DNA of 64,000 bases from Fasciolopsis buskii (taxonomy: Eukaryota; Platyhelminthes; Trematoda; Plagiorchiida; Fasciolidae). The position numbers and the translations under genes were made by a program. The notes under the pieces are model-generated. The model saw only the letters and a list, made by a program, of their open reading frames with translations, was not told where the DNA came from and ran no database searches. Position 1 is the stretch's first letter; the number at the start of each line of letters is the position of its first letter. Where the stretch lies: contig LUCM01007134.1 of NCBI GenBank assembly GCA_008360955.1, forward strand, positions 1 to 64,000, written 5' to 3'. Positions 1 through 13,600 of the stretch are shown piece by piece.

Positions 1-54
1 GTAGGTAGGTAGGTAGGTAGGTAGGTAGGTAGGTAAGTAGGTAAGTAGGTAGGT
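1..54. repeat. (GTAG)n microsatellite
   Basis: GTAG tetranucleotide tract with a few GTAA variants opens the window. The unit resembles splice donors (GTAGGT, GTAAGT) but has no exon structure around it. The stretch from 55 to 781 has no recognisable exon; a GTGAGT at 248 is preceded by AG only at distances not divisible by 3 (10, 17, 34 nt). Confidence 0.9.
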
Positions 55-781
55 TCACCGATAAGACTTCACAAATCCCAAAAGTCTCGGGTTATGGTTT
101 CCTAGAATGCCTTGGAATAGTTGGCGGGGGTGAACCAGGTGAATGAATGTCACATGATGTTTTGCGAATGACGGATTGGGTTTCTCTTGCACCCTTCCAC
201 GGCCTTTGGTTAGGATTTATCGATCAACAGACTAAAGCCATTAATAGGTGAGTAGAAACCGTTGACTCACAAAGCTGTCTAGCCCAGCCTTCGTCAAACA
301 TTTTATTGCTTTCATCGACACCGTTTGCCACCGTTGTGTAGATCCTCGTCTCATTCTGTCATGAGTAAAATTGTTTTACTTGTGCGATTGAAAGGATTAG
401 AAGAAAATGCTTACATTTCTCAACCTATCTCATATTCATGGATGAAAGCTTAAGCAAACAAAATTTCCTGAGAGGTCACTCTCCAATGAATTCAAAGGGG
501 TAGCTAATCAACCCCGAAACAAAGCAAACTTAAATATTCGTATTTTGAATTATCAGGTGGCACGGGAAGTCGTCTCGCTTTTGTCGCTTCAAAATCCGAC
601 CCAGCTAGCCTGTTTGTCTTGGGTTTTTAAGTCAATAAGAGCAGAATGTTCAAAGAATTGCATAAGCAAGCAACCAAAACGAGGATTTTCTGGTAGATTA
701 TTAGCAGAATTCAGATTTGCCTACTTAATCCATTCCTATTGTAATCATTTACACGACTCACTGTCACCCATCGGATTTCAG

Positions 782-793
782 AATATATTTATG
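782..793 (+). CDS. Micro-exon class B (12 nt), end of unit 0
   Basis: Exon aatatatttatg after tcggatttcag, donor GTGAGT. Phase 1 gives Y-I-Y, the aromatic-aliphatic pattern of class B. It precedes a class I exon, so at least one unit begins upstream of it. Joining to 1452 makes split codon GAA (E). Confidence 0.65.
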
Positions 794-3700
794 GTGAGTA
801 GGACGTATTTATTTGCTCAGATAGTCATTTTCATTTATCTACGAAGGAAGAAATTCGGCCGGCCCGCAAGAGATCGCTCAAAAAGGAAAAATGCGGCGGA
901 AAACACCACAGCATTCCCCCTGGAAGGATTTAATTTTATAAACATCCTAAATCGTACATAGTGGAATTTATAATTTTTTTCATCTCAACAACTGAGACAT
1001 GTATTCTGCTCCACTAGTTTGCTGTACCACCACGTTGATTGGTTCATCTGTTGCCCACACACATTCTTACCACTAGCTATCATGTTTCCCGTTTGTTTTT
1101 TGCATATGTGCCTGTGTACGTCAGTTTGCTGACTGTTTGTTTTTCTCTAATGAGCCTGATTCTTATTTGGAGCGGGGATAGATTTGGCTGGCCTATTTTC
1201 AGCTATCGGGTGAATTGAGATAACTATGATGCTGAGATCGACTACCTGCTTATCGAATGTGAAACCGGTTACGATTGTTAGGTGGTTGGACCAAATGTGG
1301 CTATTTATGTGCATAATCATATGTATGAACCCAAATAAGGTCTCCTTAACGCTTAATTGACAAGGCAGAATAAGTAATTCATTTGGTTTTTGATGTTAAA
1401 CAAGCAAACAGTTATCATCTTGCTAAACCCAACACGCCCTATGTCTCGCAGAACTGGAACGTAAAAGTAAGTAAACCCGTTCAATTTGGCAATCCAACGT
1501 CATTCGAGTTTGCCAATAGCTAACTGTCTACTAAGGGGTTATGTGATGGTTTCTGTTCGTGAGCTTTTTCTACTACTATTTCCCCACAGTTTCACTAAAT
1601 TTACAAAGCACAACTACATATGCAGTTCATAATTAGTTGTGTACTGTGCGGAATTGCTTTCGGATTCCACCTCTGACGCACGAAACTAAGATCATCCGGT
1701 CAAACTTAAACCTGGATAGTATCAGACTCAAGATTCACTCTTATTAATGCCCACTAGTGGGCTTGTTCCCCAACAGGCAATTCCACACGATATTCACAAG
1801 TAATTGCAAGCGTTATATAGAAAATAACAAACGCAAAGCAACCTACAGAGGCATGCATGTATTCGCTGCAGACGACCTGATTTGGCGAGAGGGACTAGAC
1901 TGGATTTAACGGGATAGATATGTCCCGTTTGAGGCTGCTGGGCGCTCACAGTGAAATCTGAACAAAACTAAAAGGGTAATTCAAATTAGCCTGGAAGGTA
2001 GTCGAAAGCACAGTGAAGCCATACGGTTTAGAGCTGGAAACCCGGGTTCAATCCCTTGATGTGATGGAGGGGATGCACCACTGAGAAGCTCTAGTGATGG
2101 TGAAACTAGAGTTTGCGGCAGCCCGAGTGTAAGATACGCTGGATGACCCGTGATTAGTGTGTGGAAGAGGGAGTGCAAAAGGCGGTTACCCGACCATAGA
2201 AAAATTAGTTGCTGCAAACATTCAGTAAATGCGATTGCCTAAATCATTCGCGTTTCTACATGAACCAATACAGCATTCAAAAATTTGGTAATCACACTAA
2301 AACTTTTGAGAAAGAAGGTAGGTACGCGGTCTGCTCATTATACTAAAGTGTTGATCCCCGGGAAACTCTGGTCATCCTAACTTCAAAGACAGATTTTAAG
2401 GTGGAAATAGTAATACTATTTGTAGTCACTTAAATAATTTAAGGCATTGTGATAATGTCTATTTTTAATTTGCTATGCAGAGGCAAAAGCATCCCTGTCA
2501 GGTTTGCTGCTTAGGAATTGGCCCATTACGAATCATACTAACTAATGCATTAACCTTTGTTTCAGGACAAATTCATCGTGAGTTCTGAAATCGATAAACA
2601 TTCTAGACAGGACAAGGTGCTATAATGCTTCCTGGGTTAATTTTAACGACAAAGCCGAAACGTTGTTCGGCCCACATCACACTTAATTCTCATTAATATT
2701 TTCCTGTTAAGAGCAACTATAAACCTATGGTATTTTATGTTGTTTGCTGTTCCGTTGTGACAGAATGATCCTGTCAAATCATTCACTCGTCTAATTGTAG
2801 AAGCTAACTTTGAACGTAAGTGCATGTTTGATTCGAACGAGATTCCACCAGGATGCGTTCGGATACGAAATCGATGGGCCTAGTTAAAACAGAATGGTTT
2901 TTATGAACAGTGTTTGCCGATAAACAATTTTGTGTTATTTATACTGGTGAACGTATATATATATTCAAGTACTAAGCTGACTTCAAAGGTATCAGTTGAA
3001 CATAATCCGTTTACAATTATCTGTTTGAGTGCTTCCATTAGCTAGGGATATTTTCACACGTCCATCATTGTTATCTAAGTATATTTATGACAGACACTCT
3101 TCAAAAAAGATATCCTAGTGGTGCTATTATATTTCCCACAGCCATGTAGTCAAATGTAAAGAACTAATTACATAAGTAGACCTCCAGTACGGCGTTTGAA
3201 ATTGTTAAACTTGATAAATCGCGCGACAATATGCACCAACGCTTGGATCAGCCGATCGCCCACAAACTCAAAGATGTTGTTTGGTTTATCCTGCACCAAT
3301 GTGAACAATAGAGACTGCTAATCATTTACGGTTTGTTATTAAAACCTCCTTGGACAAGAGAAGCGGTCCCTCCTAGGCAGTTCGGTGGTATCTGTACGTG
3401 TTGATATGATATAAAATAAGATCCCTTTGTAATAAACGGTACGGAAACACAGCACACGATGGCTAGTTATTCCAAACAGACTTGAATATTGAAAGTAGTT
3501 TTCTGATTGTCATTTTGTCCGGTTGGACTACATCTTAGAATGACGTTCGCATGCTTTAAACTGTGATTCAAATGAATTCCTGTTTCACTCTTAAAGGCGT
3601 TTATTCCATGTTTCAGAGTTCCTGTCCAGTACGTTTTTTATTTATCTGTTTGATCTCAACCTCGTCAAACTATGCCTCGAATTGCAAGTGTGTTTCATGG

Positions 3701-4627
3701 CTTAGTAACTTGCTCAGGTATCCTCTAATATCATGGATAATTACTTGCAAGCCACAATGCTCCGCTAAAAGCGGTCGTGCTTACTTGTAACAGAGCAATA
3801 ACTGTTAAATGGCATGAGCGAGTTAACAGCGTCGAAATTGCGTGTATCAAAACTGAACTGCACACTGAGCCTGACGTTTAGATTGCAAACGTCCCATCAC
3901 CATCAGCGGTACAGCCTGGGTACAGAGGTCATTGCTACAGGCTGATGCTGTCACCCAGGTTGGCTATGAAACGTTGGCCATGTGGACATCAACTTCAAGA
4001 CTCAAAAAATTGTGGAACCTCCCAATCTGAGCCCCAGAACACACCAACATTAAAAATCGTGGAAAAAATGAAATGCGTTCAGAGTGATTTCGCAGTTTTC
4101 AAAAATATCATTAGATTTTCCTAATATGGCGTATGGCAAATTTCGATAGCATACGGACCTAACTGAATCACACATTGTTGTGAAATCTATAATGAAAGCG
4201 CCATAAAATGAAAAATGTTTATCTTCAGGACTGAAAAAAGAAAGTAAGTAATTTTGCGCCATAATTATCTGAGGGATAATGTCCAGTTCATATGAATGTT
4301 TTAGCCACCCGGTTGCCTGTTCACACTGAGACAAGATCACCGAGGGCTAACCTAGTATTCGATATACTATTTGTATTACAGAAACACGACGACGTGAGTG
4401 CTTCAATTGAGACAACAAAGTCAAAAATATTACTGCCGAAATTTATCGTTTCAAGTGATTTTCCTTAAGAACATGCTTCGCATATCATGTTACCATGCGG
4501 CATTCCTGGTCCAGCACGGCTTTCAGTTGGAAAACTTCCGGTTGCAAACCAGCAGAATGTCGTCTAGGGTGCATAAAGTAAGCAAATAGACCATTGTTTA
4601 TGCAGCTGCTGATATAAATCACACACC

Positions 4628-4663
<36 letters not shown>

Positions 4664-7600
4664 TAACTGCATGCCATTCAACAACTTTGTGCTTTTGAAG
4701 TAACTACGCCCCTTAGATAATGCACATCTGTCGAAGTTTCGACTTGAAGTTTCTTGTTCTCGTCCTTTGATCCACTCTGGAGTTCGCTAACATTTTACCA
4801 TTTTTTTACTAGTTCTGGCTTACGAACGTGAGTTTTTAAAACCAGTTATTTTCTGTTTGTTTTCATGTTTCCAAGGAAGGATGTTCAAAAACGGCTCATG
4901 TGTTGGTATAAAACAGCAGGGGAGGGTGGTCAGCCTACCGAACTTCTGTTGGCATAAGACGTACATTTAACATATGGCACAATTTATTTTTGACCTGTCA
5001 TTTTAGATGGCACGTTTTATTTTTCTTGAACGGAAAGTTGAACTGTCTGGCACACGTATTTTGTTCTTGTATTGCTAACGGTGATGTCATCCATTTAGCT
5101 CATATGTGATTAAGCTCGATGGGCGTTACCTGTAACCAGGTTCTTTGAGCAGGAAACAGAAGAATAGGCAATTTACGTGACTGGAGTAAAATTGCATGAG
5201 CCCTGTTATTAATTGTACTAGATCACCTAAGTCAGGTTGTGGTAATCAACAGTGTATGAAGATGGATAAAAACAGAAAAGTTTGGTCTAATAACAAATTC
5301 CACCCGCTCCATCTACAGTCCAAACAGTCCACTTTGTCGACCAGAAACGATCGAAAAGTGAGCTAGTTCATCTTCAGGGTTTTAAAGTACTCCTGCTGGG
5401 AGTTAGTATGAGAAAGTTCATCCGACTTAAACACCCGCCACATGGACCTGATCGGCTGCTTACACCTCACAGAGACTGATCATATGCCCTATTCACTGGG
5501 TACGACCACCTGTAAGCAAACTGCCCTCTTTAGCAAGATGAATTAACAGAAATCGCGTCAGTCGAGGGTCTGCTTCCCCAACACAATGCCATATTCGATG
5601 ATCGGGATGGTAATAACTATAAGTTATACGGCCTTGTAATGAACCATAAAGTCGGAATTCCTTAACCTCAGTAGGTATTTCAAGACCATCATCGAGTATT
5701 CCGAGTCATAGTTTACATATCGACGGCTTATTTCTCCTTCAAAGTTGTGGAGTGGGTTTTCTATGGTTAAAAATGTGCAAACTGTGGCAAAAACTAGTCA
5801 CGAGTTCAGCAACTATGTTTATTTCCTTAAGGCAGACATTCATAAGAATAGCCGAACTCAAACAATTCCCATCACTGGATTTTGAATTGGCTCACCCGGG
5901 GCCTCATGCTTTACAGATTACTGTGCCTTTCGCTCTTTGCCAACGGCTGTCCACGAATGCTGTCGAACATTTTTACTTTATATCCGAAGTAACCTGTAGA
6001 AATCCCTCTAAATGCCGAGTTGCAACCTTTAATGCTGAAGGTTAGCGGAGGTTCATGACACTTATCTCCTGTTTCTTGGTGGTTTGCATAAGAAATCAGT
6101 TACTGGGTACTTGGCACGAGAAATATCATTTAGGATATTTGTTATTTACTTGCCTACTGCTGTCGTAAAATCTCTTGAATGGGCACACCATATTTCACGT
6201 GGGGATAATAATCTCGCGTTGCTTAGGTTGAACGCAAACCAAGATACTTAGTCGGTTGACGGTACTTTCACGGTTAGCATGTCACGAGTGACAAGCAATA
6301 AGTGAAGCAATTGTATTTTGTTAAATCCCAGGAGGGTTTGAACAGCACAGCCAGAGCGAGACTGCTTTATCACTGACGGTGGTAACTCACCACCTGATAT
6401 CGAATTGTCACTGGGCGGGAAGAGCGCGGAAGTTGAAATCAGATTAACCGTACGGTACCTGTGGCGCTCAGTCGACGTGAATAGTCCAGTTTTAACAACA
6501 AGGCAGCCTTAAACAGATCAGGCTGACAAACAAAGTGAACCAGCCAGACGATAACCCCGATAATCGATTTAACGAATGGCAGTCCAACAACCCTGGATGC
6601 CCTTTCATTGCCACAATGAATAAGTTAGGTTTTCAACTTATAACACAACATTTGTAACCGTGTGGTTTGCTTTGCTCTAGTTGGAACTCGTGGAAACGGG
6701 TGATTTTCGACCCGTACGATTGAAAATTAGAGATCACACTTAGAAGCAGTTAGTTGTTTTAAGTAAGTTGTACAGCGGACGCTTTTGTGTTCTGGCGAAA
6801 TCGTCGTTGAATGTTTATCTTTTGATTGTTCGCCGTTAGGAGTAATCAGATGATCCGTATTAGATATTTTGTCTTGCCACCAGCTTAAGAACTTGACTTA
6901 TGCCACACTAGGGTTTTCATTATTACTTTGCCTACCACAATACATTAAGGTAATGCTAATCAGTTCAGGGCGTTTCCAAGCACTAAGGCATGCACTGTTG
7001 AAAACTGTCCGCAAACTGGAAACTTAAATGCAAGGATTGTTTCTGCAGAAGCTTATTCAGCGCGAAAGTTCAATCCGATAAGCCAATGACGCAAACAGTA
7101 CTCGACAAAATAATGAATCACATGGGGTCTCAGAGGAGTGGAAATCCCGAGATTTTCTGTCCATTAACAGTCGGCGTGCTTTTGTCAATAGCTTTGCCAG
7201 AAAAATCTGGAGGAATTCTCATGGTACGCAATTTCGTTGTAAAACATTTAGGACGCAAGTAACAGGATCAGTGAACCTGACCACCTAACCCTCCAATAAG
7301 CAGTTGCACGAATGCTATCGAGTAACGTGGACCGAGTACATGATGCTCCATTCGGATTAGTCATGGATCATTTAAACACACGCTGTTCTGCTACTTTAGA
7401 ATCCCGAGGCTATTTGACTATTGTTTACGTACAGACTATTGTAAGTGACCTTCAGTTCAGTTGTAGAGATCAATCGGATTGAGCGTCCGTTAGGCCAAAG
7501 AGGTCAAAGCTTTCAGTTTAACTTGCACGGAGCAGTTCTTCGGTCCATGGCGGCTTACTGTTTTCAGAATTCTAACCATATCTGACCTATGGGGACTTCG

Positions 7601-10600
7601 TTAGGTCCCTCGCACCTCCGTGTCTCAATGTCATGATTCTCGGCTTCTGTGCCATCAATGTTATTTGCCCTGCTGTCTATGAGGCATACTCGTTCACCCC
7701 ATTGATATGGTAGTGTAGTGCTGAATCATGTTCGTACGGCTTATGATCAAATCAGTCGATATTTGTCTACATTCGAGAAACAAGATTTGGGCAATTTCCC
7801 CTTCTTAATATTGGTGACCCCTAATCAATAAAGATGCATGCATATACAAGCCAACTTGACGGATTCCAAAACAATGCCTTCCCCACGAACGCTGACAAAA
7901 AGATGGATGCAGTTCATTCGTAGTTCAACACAACTACTGTTTTCGTTTTACCCGCAGATTTCACTGAAGGCAAGTTTGCATATCTGAAATGATTTTTCAG
8001 TCCTACTTCGGTTCCCAAAGGTAAATTTTTGTCCTCGAGGATATGCATGTTTCTGGACGCCGAGAAACGGGGCGCTTGATTATGCTCAGTAAAGCGGAAT
8101 AGTGATTGGGTACGCCGAATATTTTGCAAACAATTTCTGGTGTTCGTGTGCTATTTCCATCTTGTTATATTCGAAAAGAACTGAATTATATTCACTCGAT
8201 CTAGATGTGAGTCTCGTCCACATCGGAAGAATTTATATCAAATCGAGGGAGTCAAGGTACCCTCAGATCGAAATGCAGTCTACCACGCTGGTTGTGAGGT
8301 TGAGACAAAGCGGTCTGTACCTTTTTAGTTCAGTATCATTGGGTGTTCGGTTAAAGTATTCAAGCATGTTGAAGCAACTGTTGTAAACAAATGCAGTTTA
8401 TCCGTTCAAAAATAGATTAATTCGTAAACGAGCAAGGGTTCATCACTTGACCTGCTTCTAGGCAAGTCTAAATTTTTTACTATTCTTAATATTGGGCTAA
8501 AATAGAACTTCGTTCAAAAAGTAAGTTGGTACTTGGATTTGCAATATTTTGAACAAATTTCTAAAACTAGCACCGTGTACCATTTTACATTATTTGTGAC
8601 AGTCGATGGAATTGACTAACAACAACTATGATAGATTAATCCATTTTCTAATTGTTCCCTCGATGATCACATGGAATCTGGTCACATATTGACTGAATTG
8701 CACTTGCGAGTTTTCATGAATCGCATACGTTCAAGATCAAAAATGCAATTCGCTGCCGTAAGGTGACTGTCTTTTTCGGTAGCACGTGGATTTGTAAACA
8801 CAATTGGCGAGATTATATTGTCCCAAATGGCAAACAGTTGTTTTAATGCGCAAAGTCGATGATACACTTCTTGTTATGTCACCTAGTTTTATAAGCAGTT
8901 TCCCCGCCCATTTGAACTTATGTTTCTTGACTGGGAAAAAACTTGGTGGTTTCTGTACACTTTATCTCAAGCTTTCTCCGGTATACACGAATGCATTAAA
9001 ACTTTAAACAAAATTAACGTCAATTCACAGAACACCTTCAACGTAAGTTCCAGAGGAAAGAACATCGCTTTCAACATTCGAAGAGTTTATCTGAACTGGT
9101 AATGATGTTATATGAAACTGTCGTGTTCTCTATGCAAGCAACTACAAGCGAACAAAGTAGATCCGTTTATTCGCATGACATGCTATAGTAGCAGAGCAAG
9201 CAAGAATAACAGTGTTCACGAAAACCGGAATCTAATCCAGACTGTCTGTCTAAACGAGTCACAGGCAGATGAACTGAGGGATTCGAGGAATTCAAGGTCC
9301 ATCGAATCTGAAAATCAAGCTTGCCCGCGCTTTCATCATAGATGGCTGTCTGCCATGTGGATCAAATACACACTACAACGATGCAAGTATACGCCCGTTT
9401 CCAAATCCACCGGAATTCCGCAGATACAACCTGACAGGTACTCCACCTCAGTTGACGTTAGACAAACTGCGTGATCGGAATACTGTAAGTTGTGCTGGTG
9501 ATACATGATCATTTGTTAGAAAATTGCTAATCGATCTCATGACATAAGTAGGGTAGTTCCAAAAATGGGAAATGATGTTAATATTGATTTTTTCTATTTT
9601 TCCGCTTATTTCCCCATTTAACTTTGTACCTTGCAGGAACATTATTTAAAGGTAGGTCGGTTAGTACGATTATTGGCAAATAGGTCAGCTTAGAAATGGC
9701 GTTAAATGCACGCGCTTTTTCCATGTTCGATTTATTGATGCAGACTGACATGCGCTCATTTAAGAAAATTCAATGATAATGAACTATTTTCTAATTCTTT
9801 GGTTTCGTCATATTCCGTTAATCGAAGCCGAAAAGCAACTCCGTAATCCCGCCAGTTATTGTTTGGCAACCTGCCCTCTGTTCATTTGGATTATGCTTTC
9901 GGCTTGTTAGATGTCAGTAGTGTGGAAATTATCGCATGTTCAGTGGTTAATCATGGGCCATCACCATCAAGCCAAACGGCGAAAATCACAAAATGATTCC
10001 GCAGCTATTTTTTTGAATGGTATGAATCATCAGCACCCAAAACTGGAAGTTTAACGCGGGCTGAGTTGTGAGGTATCAAATGTTCCGTTTGGAAACAAAT
10101 CCAACGGGCTCAAAACTGCTGATCAAACACTGCCACTGCATGCAGTCCGCAGACGTGGCACTAGATTTCGAAGCCACCAACTGCCAAGCATCCCAGGGAG
10201 AACATCAACGTGAAGACCAACACATATGTAGGAAGATAAAACAATATAAATAACCGCACATTCACTTACGAAAAATGACGCTTTCACGAGTCATCTACAT
10301 TGGCACACAAAGACTGTTATGAGAGAATCAGATCCTATGATTCGGTTTTACTTGTATTAGGTGCATTGCTAGTGGACAGATTCTAGACCAAAATCCTACA
10401 ACATAAGTTCGATGTGTGTTGGAATGAAAATGCTTACGAGTAAAATAGAAATTATTCAGAGTGGACAAAATGTTGCATCTAACCAAAAATCGTTTTTGAA
10501 AATTCCAGAATTTCTTCAGCGTAAGTCAGGCAAAGCAGCTTCTAACTGAATGTGAATCCCACATCAAAGAACCGTTAATTAGCTGAAATACTTGTTAATA

Positions 10601-13600
10601 ACATAACAACACAAAACTGGAAAAATCTAGTCATTTATAGGAACCAACTAAAATTCCCTCACATTCAACTGAGATGTAATAACTTACTCAGGACAATTCT
10701 TTTCGGTAATTGTGGACGCTTCTATTTCGTTTCGTTCCCTGACAATCGTTTGTAATGTTATTTCGTATTATTTTCTAATGAAACCAGATAAGTAAACTAA
10801 ACGTTAAAGACCGAATAATTGCCAAGCTTTACTGTTTCATGTCGACCGTAGATTATGTAGGACCTAAGTTTAGTGGTTTGTAAATTAATTGCATTCCCAT
10901 CGAATAAATAACGGTTGGGTCCAAGTACCTCTTCAGGACGTGAGGAGCGTAATCGTTGAACATTCCCCAAGCACATAAGAACGAAATTCCTTTGTGAACC
11001 TGAATAGAATGTTATTCGAACTTTGAACCGCATTGTTATGATTATTCCCTATTGCTTTAGTATGCAAAAGAAAACGATGTCTTCAAATGGCTTTCAACCC
11101 CCCCAAGTTTGTTTATGCTTAAATTACTCTGAGAAAGTCTGAATGGAAAAAAATGAAATCTGTACTTTCTTCTACCCCGCAGTAATGAATATGAAAAGTA
11201 AGCTGAAAACATTTGATTACTTTTTTCCAGAACAAAACATCATGTAGTAATATCAACTCTCAAACCATCGGAACATTTTGGCAAAATCATCCAGTGGCGG
11301 GGGTACATGGTATGCATCCTCGCTCTGAACATTCATAACCCAGTGGGCAATCTGTTTTTCCGACAAATTTGCCGATCAATTTTTCATCTTTCTCTTCTAT
11401 ATTTGATCACAACTGTGCACAATTTCAGAGGCCAATATAAGTGAGTGCTGTGAAAAACGTTGCATGAATGATCCATGCGTTGAGGCTTGCTTCCCCACAG
11501 GTAACATAGTGAGTGGCTTCTGTAAATTCTTCCGGTAGCCTGTCTGTTGAATACTCAGTGAGATGCTTCCGACGCTTGAATGCAGTTGCACCAACATACT
11601 ACTATCCACACTCGTAATTATTGCACCTGAAACTAGGGCAGAGGTTTGGTACAGGGCTTACGGTCTGACTTGACTGCAGGGGATCCAACGACACCCTGAA
11701 AGAGACTTCGTGGTGTTATCAGGCCAAAATATCATGTAACATTCGCGCTAACGACCTGCAACCAATATCCTGATCATCGGATTACATTCCTGAGCTGAGA
11801 ATTTATCGGGTTTTTCCTGTTTCTTGGACTTCAGTCTCATCTGATTTGGTGGACGAACATAGCGGATTTAGTTGTATTCACCTCAACAAGATTTTGGCGA
11901 TATGGTGGCAACTAACTGACGCAGACGCTGGGAGCCCTTTGGGATTGCTTGTAACGGGGATGGTATAAAACAAGACTATTTTCCCTTGTGCGGGTAAAAT
12001 GAAAAAGCAAATAACATTTCGATAGGTTACAATGATTTTCCCTCTAGCACTTATTCCGTTACAAATACGCATGAAAAGAAATGAGGTGTTCGCTAGTTTT
12101 TCAGTAATTACAGAATCCGAAATATGCTTATTTAGTATGTTTTTGTTCCTACCAGGATATGTGATCAGTCTTCAGCTCAGCCCAGGAAAAAGGGATAGAA
12201 GGTATACACGTTCATACAGGGCAGATCATACTGTTTAAATATATAAATTTGAGTATCCCATTAAACAGTGGATCACTGTTTAATAAAAAATAGTGGCAAA
12301 CTTCCATAGGGCACTTTCTTCATAAACTATTTGAATGAATCACAAGCAACTTAGAACGTGAAGCTTTACGAACGAGTGTATTGTTTCGGTAGCAGTATTC
12401 CCAATTGCGTCTGTAAACAAATGCAATATTTATAAATTTAACCTTATCATTTGTTGACTGGCATTTTTATCGTGAAAATACTGTTTATTCTGAAGTTTAA
12501 ATTGACCATGAAAACGGCATCTAACATTGGACTCGACGAGTGTTGACGTTCAACTTATTATTCCAGGAACTGCCCTCCACCGTGAGTTGTTTTCTTAAAG
12601 CTTTAGGTCCAGCCATCTTCGTTCCGGGCTTGTGACCTCATGAATAGGTGAACACGTGGTTGTCTTGATTGTTACCGAATTTCCATTTGCGCTATAATAT
12701 GTTCAGAATAATTGATGAAGATTCCTAACAAGAATGAAACAGCTGTACAGTGCTTCCATGGTTTCTTAAAAGACAGTTAAGCGAGGATATCACATGACGA
12801 ATTATTTCAAGAAAACATTAAATCTCCTATTACTAACACATTAACTGAAGTGCCAGCACTGAAACGGGATGTCACTCACAAACGCGATTCTCATAAACTG
12901 TTTGAATGAATCACAAGCAACTTTGAACGTGAAGCTTTACGAACGAGTGCATTGTTTCGATAGCAGTATTCCCAATTGCATCTGTAAACAAATGCAGTAT
13001 TTATAAATCTAACCTTATCATTTGTTGACTGGCATTTTTATCGTGAAAATACTTTTTATTCTGAAATTTAAATTGACCATGAAAACGGTATCTAACGTTG
13101 GATTCGACGAGTGTCAATATTCTCGTAAGCTAGTGAATATTCAGTTGACTACAATTCTCTTTCTGGGACTAATACCATCGAGAACGTTTTTGGAAAATTA
13201 ATATAATTATTCTATATCGCATGTGGAAATCATTCCACACAGTAAAACGCCTAGCAGCAAACGTTGGGAGATGCAAATATCCGTTTAGAAATGGCCAAAT
13301 CTATTCTGCCCTAAAGTGAATTTCCTCCATTACTAAGCCCTTCGCCCAAAAATCCAAACCAAGCTGTTAAAGAACATTTTCGTTTTGAACAAATGCTACT
13401 TTAAATGAAATGTGTTATCAGCCTTGTGGGCTAAGCAATCCATTCGATGAACTCGTAAAAAACATGTCACTAATGATACGGACATTTAGTAGATTTTTAC
13501 CGATAGTTCCGGCGCATTAGATAAATGTGCCGGAGGTTGTTAATAAGGTCATCGGCTGAATGCAGCTACCATTAGTGCTGTTCAGATATTCAGGCAGTTC

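Noticed and set aside
3706..3717. 12-nt exon candidate (T-C-S) in the class B slot of unit 1
   Set aside because: Donor GTATCC is poor and the peptide is not class B; 3617-3628 (F-L-S, GTACGT) fits better.
8001..8020. 20-nt stretch with a strong acceptor (gatttttcag) and donor GTAAAT
   Set aside because: Length not a multiple of 3; no slot available.
9452..9484. 33-nt stretch before a perfect GTAAGT
   Set aside because: Open only in phase 0; phase 1 has TGA.
10005..10019. 15-nt exon candidate (I-F-L-N) after ccgcag
   Set aside because: Donor GTATGA is weak and the position breaks the alternation between 9637 and 10509.
11501..11508. 8-nt stretch between ttccccacag and GTGAGT
   Set aside because: Length breaks the frame; class A of unit 4 is already present at 11429.
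13289..13315. 27-nt candidate resembling a fused pair, donor GTGAAT
   Set aside because: Ends with an in-frame TAA.
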